From Trichostrongylus colubriformis (lineage: Eukaryota > Nematoda > Chromadorea > Rhabditida > Trichostrongylidae), in the NCBI GenBank assembly GCA_963978905.1, contig OZ022256.1, positions 47,106,001 to 47,170,000 on the forward strand: 64,000 bases of DNA, in the 5' to 3' direction. The notes under the pieces are model-generated. The model was given only the letters and a program-made list of their open reading frames with translations. It did no database searches and was not told the DNA's origin. Shown in pieces: positions 11,554 through 22,500 of the stretch; position 1 is the first letter of the stretch, and the number at the start of each line of letters is the position of its first letter. Position numbers and translations under genes: made by a program.

Positions 11554-11628
11554 TTAGGTTGTCGCAAAATTAATTTCGAAAACGGAGCGCATACTTCAAA
11601 CTACTATAACTCAGCTTACACAGGTCCA

Positions 11629-12198
11629 TCAATCGAAGTAAAAACCATCAGAATCTACACATTCTTGCCAACAAACAGGTAATAATTTTAAGCTTTCACT
11701 ATGAAAACTACTATCACGAAAATCAACGAACTTAAGGAAGGCACATTCAACATCGTCTAAATTAGTAAATTGTTTCTGACGCAGATGAGAATTGGGAGCT
11801 CGAAAAAAGTGATTTTCTGTGGGGGAGAGGTCGGGAGAATACGCTGGGTAAGGGAGAAGTTTTACTCCCAAGTGGGTAAATTTGGCGGAGTGATTTGTGA
11901 GGTGTGTGACCTTGCGTTGTCCTGCAACAGGATCGGCCCTCTTCTATTCACCAAAGCCGGCCACAATCTTTACAACTTCCTACACATTTGCTCCTGATCA
12001 CAACAGTGAGACTCTGCAGTGACTGGCTGACCATGTTGCGAGAACTTATAATGGATTACACCTTTACAACACCACCACACAGTTATCATAACCTTTTTAG
12101 GGTGAAGGTCGGGTTTAGGAAACGTTTTATGATAAGCATCCTTATCTATCCAGACTAATCCCCGTTTCCTGTTATCATAAAGAACCCATTTTTCATCT
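11629..12198 (-). pseudogene. Mariner transposase, catalytic half, broken
   Basis: The half resumes beside the SINE with V-D-E-K-W-V; the first catalytic aspartate codon is 12195-12197. The second (L-L-Q-D-N-A-R-S-H) is at 11919-11921. The third position, in S-P-D-L-S-P-T-E-N-H-F-F, reads glutamate (codon 11815-11817) where mariners have aspartate. There is an in-frame stop near 11970 and a frameshift near 11890. The C-terminus (C-V-D-S-D-G-F-Y) and stop at 11629 are normal. The copy is inactive. Confidence 0.9.
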
Positions 12199-12210
12199 AC
12201 AGTTATAATA

Positions 12211-12505
12211 AAGGATAAAGGATAAAGTTTTTGGCGTTAATCAATCCCTTCTGTGGGAAGCGCCGCACATTCTAGTTCCATTCAGAATGGTGATGGCTGG
12301 TGATGTGATGTGGCCTATACAATGACTTGCAGTGGCCATGTCCGTACAAGTCAGTGCTTTTATCCTCCCAGACGAGTCTGTTACCAATTTACCGACCCCG
12401 GAGGGATGGTGGGCTTGGTTGGCCTGGGCGGGCGTTGATGCGGGATTTGATCCCCGCACCATGAGAGTGGGTTGCGCGCCACCTGTCACTACACCACCTC
12501 CGCCC
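12211..12505 (-). mobile_element. tRNA-derived SINE, full-length copy 1
   Basis: The 295-base insert is flanked by a 12-base duplication (ACAGTTATAATA, 12199-12210 and 12506-12517) of mariner sequence. Read on the minus strand it starts GGGCGGAGG. It has an A-box-like GTGTAGTGACAGG and a B-box-like GGGATCAAATCCC, with the T-arm closed by GCGGG/CCCGC, then an unrelated body, and ends in repeats of CTTTATC. It is nearly identical to 16819-17115. The structure is that of a Pol III SINE mobilised by a LINE. Confidence 0.92.
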
Positions 12506-12954
12506 ACAGTTATAATACGGTATACAAATGGCTCATTTTTATAGCAAACTAGGAGGTTGGAGCAGGTGTTGAAACGTGCCAGACGCTGCTCATCGGTCAG
12601 CTCATGAGGCACCCACTTCAACATCTTCTTCACCTTGCCGATTTCCAACAAGTGTCTGGCCACTGTAGAATGTGCGCCTGGGTCTTCTGCTAACGTACGA
12701 GTATATGCCTTAGGGTTTGCTTCGACGGCTTTCCTTAAATCTTCATCATTAAGCGACGACCTGCGGCCGCGACCCGACTTCTCGTCGAGATCAAAATCGC
12801 AAGAAGCAAATATTTTGAACCAGAGCTCCTCTGTCCGTTCGCAAGGACAATTCCTCCCAAAAACACTGCTGAGATTACGGGCTGCCTCCGCTGTGGAGTG
12901 TCCCAATTTAAATTCGTAAAGCATCATGACTCGATAGTAGTCGCGTCGGTTCAT
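12506..12954 (-). pseudogene. Mariner transposase, N-terminal half
   Basis: The frame starts at the ATG 12952-12954 (M-N-R-R-D-Y-Y). It shows the mariner paired-like DNA-binding region: helix-turn-helix sequence in the first 50 residues, a G-R-G-R-R linker near residue 70, H-S-T-V-A-R-H-L near residue 100, and the mariner signature W-V-P-H-E-L followed by T-D-E-Q near residue 120. It stays open until the SINE insertion, after which the reading continues at 12198. An upstream extension of the frame to 13041 would lie in the terminal region, so the later ATG is preferred. Confidence 0.9.
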
Positions 12955-13125
12955 GATTATACGCAGCCCTGTAAAAGGCCGGCTGGAATAATTAGAGCGA
13001 CATTCATAAAAATTTTTGAAAGAGCAGAAAAAACCTACCAAATGGAATGCTTGGCTTTCCTTGAAGTGGAATAGTTCAGGATAAAAAATCTACTTATTCA
13101 TACATACCTTGAAATCAACCTAATA

Positions 13126-14779
13126 TGTAGTACGTGTCAAGGTTACTGAGTTATCTTACTCAATTCACCGCTCCTTCTTGGATGTTCACGGGTTATCTAG
13201 GGAGACTCTGACCAACATCTCGTTACTTCTTCGCGTCTTGACCTTTACAGATGGAGAGGAAAAGAAGCTCTTCTGTCCCTCCTTTGACTTTTTTAACAAG
13301 TATCACTCTTGATTTTTATCATGCAGCTATCACACTTCATCAAACTTTTTAATAGCTCCATTTTCCATTTGTAGCATCTGTGACTTTTCAGAATTGCTCA
13401 AATTGACGGGCGTAGGTCCCAGAGTGCTGGTCCTCATTTTTACTGTTGTGATCGCTTCAAACCATGGATCCCAGCTGTGTGGACCCAGCTATAGAAAATG
13501 TCATCGATCCTAGTGACACTGGTTAAGCACGAAAAGTTCACCATTTCGATTTCTAGACGTTTTTAAGAAAGCTGATGACGAGCTCCACTTAGAGAATCAT
13601 ACAGCTGTTTACTGACGCACAAATTGACGATAATGGCTCTTTCCCTCTTGCGGATGGACATTTCGGCAATATTTCCCATCGATAGCATCTAATTGGAGAG
13701 CCTTTTTGTTTGTTTCCGATATTTGACAATTTTCTCTTGAGAAGGAGCTCTCGAACCATCTTGCCGTGACACAGCTCTACTCTACCGCATGCCTCTGTCA
13801 GACGACAATCTCAATCCAAAAACCGTCACATCACGCATTGATACCGCTTCTTTACTCGCATTTTATCAGATCCACCGTTCTCTATGGATAATTGATGATT
13901 GAGTAAGTTGACCTTGCGGGCCCCAGCAGCCACGGCAAGGTCGGTTTCACATGATGACTAGAAGAAATGATGCTGCTACAGGGATGTACTGCTGTGCCAG
14001 CTGATGGGACTAAATACTTGGCCCTTGCCTTTTACCATTTTAGGCGCCCATCTAAATGATGGCTTGTCACAGTCACTAATGCCCCTCACTTCCAAACTCC
14101 CTAGTCAGTCGCCCCGTACTCATATTCGAAGAGTCCTTAACTGCAACAGCGAAATCAAGCACATCTTCGTCAACAACGCTGTGCCCATGTCCAACCATGA
14201 AACATTTTGCATAAAATGTAAGAGTCGATACGCGAAAATTACCTTTAACATATTTGGAAGAACACGGCATTTGTCATAAAGTACTGCTCTCAATTGATTT
14301 TGGCTCAGTCCCACTCGATGCTTCGTCACTGACAGCAGCTGAGAACAGAAGAAACACGCCAAATTGGGTGCCGATGGGGAAACTTCCGTAGTGCTGAAAG
14401 AAAATATGTTAGAAGCTGAAAATTGGATTAAAAGATCATGAACACTGTACGTTCAAATTGTACCATTTTATTGAATTTTCATATAAAGAGAGGATCTCTA
14501 CCCACTTATATAAGGTGCGTTACGAATCAGATCAACTAAGGATACGTTCGCTCATGAGCTGGACAAGGGAAAGAAGCAAAAATAGAATAAAAGCTAGCCT
14601 TCAGAGGACGGGACAAGGTGCTCGGAAGGAGGAATATAAATTCATTCATTTCGTTGAGTGGGGCTCTATTTAGTGAATGGAAGTATAGGGTGCCATATTC
14701 TAACATGTCCTTTGTTGCCTTTCACGGTGGCTCCAATCTTGTACGATCCTACGTGCTGTATCACTGTATAACTCACCGT
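13126..14779. other. No gene recognised
   Basis: Several unremarkable frames overlap on both strands at 14004-14362 with no recognisable domain and no splice structure. The imperfect hairpin ACCTTGC...GCAAGGT sits near 13910-13942. Confidence 0.4.
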
Positions 14780-15239
14780 TCCTCTATGAAATTGAAGTTG
14801 TTCGATGAGCTCCATCCGAAATAGCCGCTAGAGACGTCAATCAGCAAGAACACAATCACTGAAAAAACGATGTTCTGATTGGAAAATGTTGCGCTTATGT
14901 GTGGCCTAATATTTCTGAAGGTGAAATGAGGTATCCAATGACATAAGCTATAACGGAGGTGTGGCTTTCCAAAAGCAAAGGTTTCACTGCGGATATCGGC
15001 GGAACGCTCCAAAAAATCCTCAGACGGCAAGAGGTACAGTCAGCACGATTTGCGGTAAGCCATTACCTGATCTCAGCAAGCCATTCATATCTGTGCACAA
15101 AAATGAGCCGAACTTTAGTGTGGTAGTAACAGTAGTACCACGGGAGAATCTTTGGCCACGGCCCCATTCTAAGCTCGCAATATTTTGCAATAACGCGAGG
15201 CGTTCTGGAAGCGGCCCTTGTCTAAGTGGAGAAGTCGCT
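14780..15239 (-). CDS. Candidate FGF-like exons
   Basis: Two minus-strand exon candidates. The first (about 15067-15221) ends at a GTAATG donor and holds F-G-S-F-L-C-T-D-M-N-G-L-L-R-S. This resembles the FGF core strand F-L-C/A-M-x-x-x-G-x-L and stops where many FGF genes have an intron. The second (about 14780-14861) follows a strong TTTTTTCAG acceptor, ends at GTGAGT and contains S-S-N-N-F-N-F, resembling the N-N-Y-N-T-Y of FGFs, but it lacks the expected cysteine. No third exon was found. The similarity is local and may be chance. Confidence 0.22.
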
Positions 15240-15354
15240 GGTTGTAAGTAGTCCGGCTTATCTGCTCGCTGCATGCTGCTAACTGTTCACTATTCTGTGA
15301 CTCACACATACTGCTTTTACAACGGCTCCTTTTGATTTCTATTTCATTTTTTCA

Positions 15355-15431
15355 GCGGGGTAGGGATAGCGAAATAGTGAAAAGTGTTGGATCACGTCTG
15401 CACATTCGAGACCAGTGGCTTCGATCCCCGC
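15355..15431 (+). repeat. tRNA-like SINE head
   Basis: A 77-base block starts GCGGGG and ends CCCCGC, which can pair. It has an A-box-like TAGCGAAATAGTG and a B-box-like GGCTTCGATCCCC. The T-arm is poor, so it is not a functional tRNA. It lies about 230 bases upstream of the RTE relic. Confidence 0.4.
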
Positions 15432-15659
15432 ACAGGCATAAGCCATGCTAAATAGTAAAAATGGTGACGTCACCAGCGTCAGGCCTTGGTATGTAGATAA
15501 GCCGGCTAATGGAGTAAACCAGACACAACAACCGAGTAAAGTCCCATATTAGTGATGAGGTTAAAACGTCACCCGAAAGCGGCACTTCTTTCAGTAGCAG
15601 TCCATTCCTTCTGTGGCCAGTTTGCGAGGGCTGCCAAGGGAAGAACGACTCCTGTTAGA

Positions 15660-16120
15660 GAAGGTAGTTCAAGCTGGGCTGGCTCAATTTGGAATCGCTT
15701 ACTGGTAAGTCCCGGGAGGTTGCGCACCTAATGAAGCGCATGAGTATCCAGGTAAATACCTTCAAGAGACGCACTGGAAAGGAGCTAAGGCATGGGAGAT
15801 CGGATATGGTGTCAAAACACTTCAACAACAAAGGAGACAGATACCCGGAACGTCATATAGCAGTAACAGAGTCCCTCAGAGTGTGCCTTTGCAGTGAACA
15901 GGATCAACGACCGAACCTTGGCTGTAAGGATAGGTACGAAGGAGGGGTACCCAATAATGACCGTGTACGCACCACAAGTCGACTGCCCCGAGAAGCCGAA
16001 AAAGACAAGTGCTACTTGAGCCTCCATGAAGGCGTCAGGTGACAAGTGCTACTTGAGCCTCTATGAAGCCGTCAGGTAAGTCTCGAAAAAGATTACTTCA
16101 CTATTGCAGGTGAAGTTCCA
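15660..16120 (+). pseudogene. RTE-type retrotransposon endonuclease relic
   Basis: Fragments in shifting frames match the apurinic-type endonuclease of RTE elements in order: L-T-G-K-S-R-E-V-A near 15697, Q-E-T-H-W-K-G-A-K near 15764, V-Y-A-P-Q-V-D-C near 15963, and D-Y-F-T-I-A-G near 16095 (decayed A-G-D-L-N block). Q-E-T-x-W-K-G and Y-A-P-Q are family landmarks. A 28-base piece is locally duplicated at 16004-16033 and 16041-16070. No reverse transcriptase follows, so it is truncated. Confidence 0.75.
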
Positions 16121-16818
16121 AGCAGCATGATGCACATATGCCGTTACAACGACTAGCGAAGGCGTCCCGATGCATCGGAAAGACGGTTTTTACCTTCACA
16201 CGAATACGGTAGCAATCAACGATAGAAATGGACGGTATGCAATTGCCAGTCAATTCGATCTTTGTGCAATGCTTCTAATACACTCGACCTCTTAGCATGG
16301 CGTTGTGTGTGCAATGTCTGCCACAGGACGCACTGCAGGCGTCACGGTAGGTCTTACCGTAGGCCAAAATTACCATCTCTGGTGTCTTTGTATCTTAGTG
16401 CCCAAGTCAGATTCAAGCTTCTAAATTTCAGTAAATAGATTCAGCTCATTGACTAGCTCCAGGGGTTCAAATCAAATCAAAGGCTGGCGTTATCTAAAGT
16501 TGCTGCATGGGATCTTCGAGCCAAAACATAACTGAAAATTGCTTTAATAAAGACCTATGTGACTTTTTTTAAGAGCCGCAATTTATGATTTATGAATTTA
16601 TGAATTTATGCAGTTTTAAAGAGCCTTTTTATGATGTGACTGGGACCTTTCTGCCTATGCTGTCCTGTGCTGAAGAAAAGCAGAGGAATTCATGGTTGAA
16701 TTAGGACACTTGGACGTACATTGAAGGCGGTACAGCCGATAACGGAAGCCAAAATAACGTTCCAAAGTGGCATTCAAGGCATACCTCGCGATAATTCTTG
16801 GTTGTAATGGAGAACAGG
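16121..16818. other. No gene recognised; AT-rich run before the SINE
   Basis: Includes a short ATTTATGA-type repetition at 16575-16610. Some of it may be further RTE decay. Confidence 0.4.
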
Positions 16819-17115
16819 GGCGGAGGTAGTGTAGTGACAGGTGGCGCGCACCCCACTCTCATGGTGCGGGGATCAAATCCCGCATCAACGCCCGCCCAGG
16901 CCAACCAAGCCTTCCATCCCTCCGAGGTCTGTAAATTGGTACCAGACTCGTCTGGGAGGATAAAAACACTGACTTGTACATCGGCTGAGCACCGCAAGTC
17001 ATTGTATAGGCCACATCACATTCACCAGCCATCACGATTCTGAATGGAACTAGAATGTGCGGCGCATCCCACAGAAGGGATTGATTAACGCCAAAGACTT
17101 TATCCTTTATCCTTT
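16819..17115 (+). mobile_element. tRNA-derived SINE, full-length copy 2
   Basis: The 297-base copy is flanked by a 13-base duplication with one mismatch (AATGGAGAACAGG at 16806-16818, AATGGAGCACAGG at 17116-17128). It has the same tRNA-like head (A box near 16829, B box at 16872-16884), body and CTTTATC tail as 12211-12505. Differences between the copies are few. A more decayed, internally deleted relative is at 37121-37215. Confidence 0.92.
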
Positions 17116-17128
17116 AATGGAGCACAGG

Positions 17129-19296
17129 CCCTGAATGGTAGGCGGGGAAATTAGGGAATGCCTTTCGAAACACATAACTTGGAGCGTTCCTAGCTACTCA
17201 GTGCTATTTAATGTCCACTCCTGAAAAGTGCCAGCGATAGTCTAGGGATAGGAGCGGGAAATAGGCCAGTTGAAGGAGAGAAGGGAGGCAACGATACATA
17301 CCGCGTTGTCTACTAATCGTGTCCGACTAGTTTTCTAGGTTCCCGGATCAAGCAGCTCAAACAACCTTGAGACTAACTATTGTGCGGAAGTAGAGGTGCA
17401 ACCAGAAGGATGTGTACTTACTCCAACTGTCGCGAGATGTTCTTGAATGTGCTTTTATTCAAACCGAATCGTGTCCGTGACCGGTCGGAATGATTAGAGG
17501 TGGGTGGTATATAGGTTCCCCAGGAGGAACGATTGAGTGGTGTTGTGAGCTGGGTGTTATACGCTATGCAGTTTGACTGGTCGACCTCATACACTTTTCA
17601 GTGACTATCATGATAAAGGTAAAGCTATCCAGACCACTCATAGCTACCAAGGAACGCACGGCGAGTTATTGAAAATGTTGGAATGGTACAATGAAAAGTC
17701 TTTAGGAGCCTGGTGAAAATTGAAAAAGCGGTCATGCGAAAGAGATAGTTTTACACGCCAACAGGCACACAACGGCATCAGTTCCCATAAGCTCGATGGA
17801 GCAGTTGTAGCATGGCAGCAATAACATGTCAGAGCTTTCATCTTGCAATTAGTAACAAGCTCCATAAATTCGCGGAAAACTCTCGCGAAACACGACCTAT
17901 CCCAGCAGGCGCTTCCGAAGCTATCTGTTGCTATTTATTAATATTCTGAAAGTCTCCCTGAAGGATTCGGTCATGGCTTCATCGTGATCGAGTGCTCTGG
18001 TTGACATGGGATGGCCCATAACTTGCATGAAAACAAGATTCTGATGAGAATTTCGAAACACTGGACGAATGAAGGGTAGGGCGCACGAAGACTCGTTGAT
18101 CGGATAGTTTATCCTTTCGAGAACGAATTAAAATTTTGAATGATTATTTGTTCCACACCATGACACCTACTCCTCTGGATGTTCTTTTTTGAAATTAGGT
18201 CTGTCCTTTATGCGATAAGGTCGGCAGCCGTCCAGGACGTCATAGTTAAACCCTTTTTTCATTAGAAAGATCAACCTGGAGAAAAAACAATAGGGGAAAG
18301 GTGTACCAGCTTGAGGGAGTTTTCGGACATTTGATGTGTGGCTGTATTATCATGCAGAGCTCTGTATATCCATGCATGAAGACGTACGTGTGTGCGACAT
18401 TCCCATTATTTATTCCCCATGTATAGTCCCATGAACGCGCTATAGTACACTGAACGTGGACACTGTACCTGGTTGTATATGATTTATCCGCCAAATCGTA
18501 TGTGCTTCCCTGTGGAATAGACCGTAATTACCACCAATTATCCAGCAAATCCACAGCTGGGTTTTTTTGTTCTCAATGGCACCGCTGAACTCGATAATGA
18601 GGTCACGTCTATTAGCCGCGAGTCCGACTTGACCGATTCGTCTACAGCGTAAAAACTGTGTGGCGATTCTCAAAACAATCGGTACCACTCTTTAAAAGTG
18701 GATTAACGATCTACTCAAATTTTACATATCATAGTGGTGAGCCACAGTTGATTGTAGCGAGGATTTAGAAGCAATGAAATAATCATTTTTCATCAATAGC
18801 TCGAGGGTCTGCGTCCTTATTATCGTTTTACTGAGCGACTGCACATACAGAGTCAGGTCTATCATCAAGGGGAATTTTCGGAAAACAAGACCTCCTCGGT
18901 CGGTGCTTCCGAGGCGCTTCCTGTTCCTATCTATACTCGAGACAACTCCTTCGAAGGCCGTCGTCACAGCATCGCTGCCTAAAACTTAGTCTGATCATAG
19001 ATTGACTACTTTTTCTATGTAGGTCGGCTCACCAAAATATTCTTGTAAAAGGGTGCTCCTCAAGAAATTCCCAAGGAAAATATGAAAATACGACCCCCCT
19101 CCCCACCTTTCTCGACCAAAACACCCGAAATACGTCTCTTCGAGGATTCCTCGATCCATACCTAATCTCGTGCACGGACCATTTCCTATTTCTGGGCTAT
19201 TTTCTGAATCTGACGGCTTTACTGGTATGTGCCAGCACCACAGCAATACCTTCTGCTTAGCTGATGTACAGCGTGAGCTGTAGACAAGCTGGCATC
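17129..19296. other. No gene recognised
   Basis: About 2.2 kb of AT-rich sequence with scattered frames of 70-83 codons on the minus strand, none with a recognisable motif. Confidence 0.45.
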
Positions 19297-19298
19297 TA

Positions 19299-19797
19299 CA
19301 GTAGCGCTCAAAAGTATTCGGCCGAATGGTTGTTCACTTGGGTTTTCCACTTGTAACTTTCTTGCGACTGGACCGATCTAAGAGGAATTTTAGTATGTTG
19401 TACTTGGAGACGCTGCATATTAGATATACTGCTTTGGCGCTCAACGGTGTAAGTTACGTAGTTAAATGCAATTTTTTGTTTTCGGAGTGCCATCCCTATG
19501 CCGTTCCGCTGTGCCGCTGTCATCGAAAGTCGTGGCCTTCCTACAATTGATGTTCTCTGAGGCTTGCTCGTTTTATTTTTGTAAAGAAAGCCGTTTTTCT
19601 TAACCAAGCCTTTTTCTTTTTTTAGTGGTCTTGTAGTAATCTTGTAGAAAGCCATGAAAAGGGTCAAGTGGCACTCAAGTAGAACGAAATGTTGTCAATA
19701 GGTTCAGGCACCACATATTTAAATTTTGTCAAATTTGGTCAAGTAGAAAAAAAGTTATGACAAAAAGTGTTTGGCCGAAGACTTTTGAGCGCTACTG
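19299..19797 (-). mobile_element. Tc1-type deletion derivative, copy 1
   Basis: The 499-base element begins CAGTAGCGCTCAAAAGT and ends with its complement, between TA dinucleotides (19297-19298 and 19798-19799). The inverted ends share about 28 bases. A minus-strand frame (19308-19667) contains a G-R-P-R motif like the linker of Tc1-family transposase DNA-binding domains, and it has no catalytic domain. This suggests a shrunken Tc1-like element rather than a random MITE. The second copy is at 62951-63456 in the opposite orientation. Confidence 0.88.
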
Positions 19798-19799
19798 TA

Positions 19800-22500
19800 C
19801 ATTGGGGTAGGAAGTTCAGTTCAGCGCCTTAAAGTCATAAATGCAGTAGCACCACACCTTACCATACACTGGGCGTGATGTAGAGTGTGATGTATGCACC
19901 CACAGGGATATATCAATACTAAATTTCACTATACGCCTGAAGCTATGGTAGACTAACGCAAAGCTGCTAAATTTATATAATTGTTACTTGGCACAATTTA
20001 TGGGCCCCAAAAAGTAATGTTTGAGCTGCAATGTTTTTTGCGCCAATGGCAATTTGCAGGTCCCTGTAAGGCTAAGCATTTTTGCAAGTCGTTGAGGGAA
20101 CCTGGCCAGATAACAATGTATCCGGAATGTACCGCCCTCTCTTCTCTTCCGTGTACTACCATACCTGCTCGATTTGATGGTTCGAACTAATTGTTTGTTT
20201 TGGTCGACTATTAGTACATGATGATATGTTTGTGTTGTGCGCACTCATGCACACTTGCCATGACCCCTACGCCGTCGACGACCACCACGATGACACGTCG
20301 ACGTGGTCTCGTTGAATAGAGCGTCGCTATTACCGAAAAACGTCAATCAGAAAGAGAATTGGATAGCGCACACCGTGAAAAAAAACCCTCACTATTTGTT
20401 TGAATAGCATCAACCGGGTGAGTCTGCCGAACTATCGTATTCGTGAATGTGAAAAACCACGGAAATTGCGATGTATGATCTTGTCGGACAGGTAAAAAGC
20501 TACTACAGGACCCACTTCCAACGCTATGATGTGCAAGATTCGACGAGAGTTACTGGGTGATGGATTGCCTGGTAATATCACGTGCATGCTAGATTTCGAT
20601 GGGTCGACATCTGCTTCCTGTTTGAATCATTACACACGCAAATTCTAAAACGAAAAAGTGTTCAACTGGGCGCCATTTTCAATGGCATGGAGATGGTTAT
20701 ATTCAACAATCTTTTATGAGGTATCAAAGAAAATACAGGAAAACGCATAGATGGAGCAATGGTAAATAGTACCGTCACCACACACAAGGTCGATAGATGA
20801 GATCCCACTAAAATTAAAGTCATCGGTTTCCCAATCCCTATTAGTTGGTATAGTTGGTGAGACCGTTGAGAAAGATTAAGCTCTGAATATGACAACAGAT
20901 TCGCATAATTCAATGTAGCTTATAAATGCCGACATGATTTCGTATAAAGATCAAATGCATAGCTTTTCCCACTGCTTTGAGCTTCTTTACGTTTTTTAAG
21001 CAACCGAATCGAATACCTTGTTGTGCTTCACAAGTTTTCGTTTTCCTAGTAGTCGTGAGTTAAGGTAGTAAAGGTCGATTTTTATTCAGAATCATTCAAA
21101 GTGAAATTCGTATTGTACATAAAGTTTCTGGATTTTTAGAATGTCGGCAAAAGCTGCATGTATTCGAGTCGACTTAAATAGGATATTTGCCTTGAGGTGT
21201 GGTGCAGCGCTCTTTGAAGAAATATGAGGTGAAATCCAGAGACATTAAAGCCATTGTGAAGTTTTCTTTTGTGGATTTCAATAATGCGCTAATCATCTTG
21301 ATTTTTCCCGGTGGATACTTCCCCCATATTACTGAGGCTAAATGGGAAGTCTATTGACACTGGCTCTTGGCCAAAGTACTGAAGCGTAGAGAGTTGCGTC
21401 TTCATATTAGCCCAGTCCAAACAATACAAGGATGGAGTGTTTGAAGATGGATTAGAAGTGGCTCGAGTGTGTATTGAAGTGCTCCATTATTACTTCATAC
21501 AGTTAGCTCAGAAATCCCTCAAAGAGAAAATTGTTCTCTCGCAAAACTGCATTTCGACGAGTAATGACAACGAACACGTAATTACCTCCTATAAAACCAG
21601 TTGCTTTGCACAGTGCCATCATCATTGCACGACCACCAATGAACCTTCAATGCACGTTATCGAATTAGGCCGTCCATTAGCAATATAGGATCAAGGTTGC
21701 ACAGGAAAAAAACGACAAAAAAGCGTTTTTCTACGGCATTTATGCAGTCAGTCTTATGTACGTATGTAGCTGGCAGGTCTGCTGAGCAGGTCACTGGTTG
21801 ATTGAATTTGAGGCAATGAAATTGCTGAGGCTATAAGAATGGAAGTGCGGAAAAGCAGTGAATCGTAAGGTGCGAGTTTCTTCACGAATAGATAGACATT
21901 TCCATCTTCGCCCTCTTCCGTACACTGAGCCACTAGGAGCGTTAAGTGCAGGCAAATAAACCTCACATGATGACAGTTGAGGTGAGTAATGCGTTTACAT
22001 GGGTAGGAACCATCGCGAGTGGTTGTGAACTACTGTGAATGATATGGTTATGTTGCTTTTTGTAAGTTTTTAGCTATGGACAATGAAAGATTGTAGTAAA
22101 AAGTTGTTGCCATCTTGAATGATCTGAACTCAAGATTAAGCGATTAATTGGAAAGAATTTTTTTGGAGAGGGGATTCTTGTAAAAGAGTTTGAGTTAATC
22201 AAGCTTCCATTTTCACGGCCCTTAGACGAACAAATAATGACGGTAACTTTCGTATGTGCTCTGCAGTAAGGGAAGGGATGAAAAACAGTATCGTCGGTAC
22301 TCATGTTTATGTAAGAACATAGTAATCCACAAAACATAAGCTTTATTTTGATGTATTTACATCACAAAATTGTATTTTCTTCAAAATTCTTAGTAGGAAG
22401 TGTTAGTCCTAGTGAAATTCAAAACTTGCAGGTCTAAGAGTTCGTGTCAGCGCTTTCGTTCTTTCAGAAATCAAGGGGGAAGTGAGTGACCGAAGCCTTG
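19800..22500. other. No gene recognised
   Basis: AT-rich; no motif, RNA or repeat pair was identified by eye. Confidence 0.4.

Larger units (their letters stand above)
11554..13123 (-). mobile_element. Mariner transposon interrupted by a SINE
   Basis: The termini are TTAGGTTG (11554) and CAACCTAA (ending 13123), flanked by TA at 11552-11553 and 13124-13125. Removing the SINE and one copy of its target duplication leaves 1263 bases, the usual mariner length. The transposase is on the minus strand. The element lies upstream of the saposin-like gene. Confidence 0.93.

Noticed and set aside
12332..12919. Plus-strand frames over the mariner and SINE
   Set aside because: They lie opposite the minus-strand transposase and the SINE and have no motif.
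18030..18070. CTGATGAG followed by GAAAC, hammerhead-like
   Set aside because: The stem between them would be two to three base pairs and no third stem or cleavage site is present.
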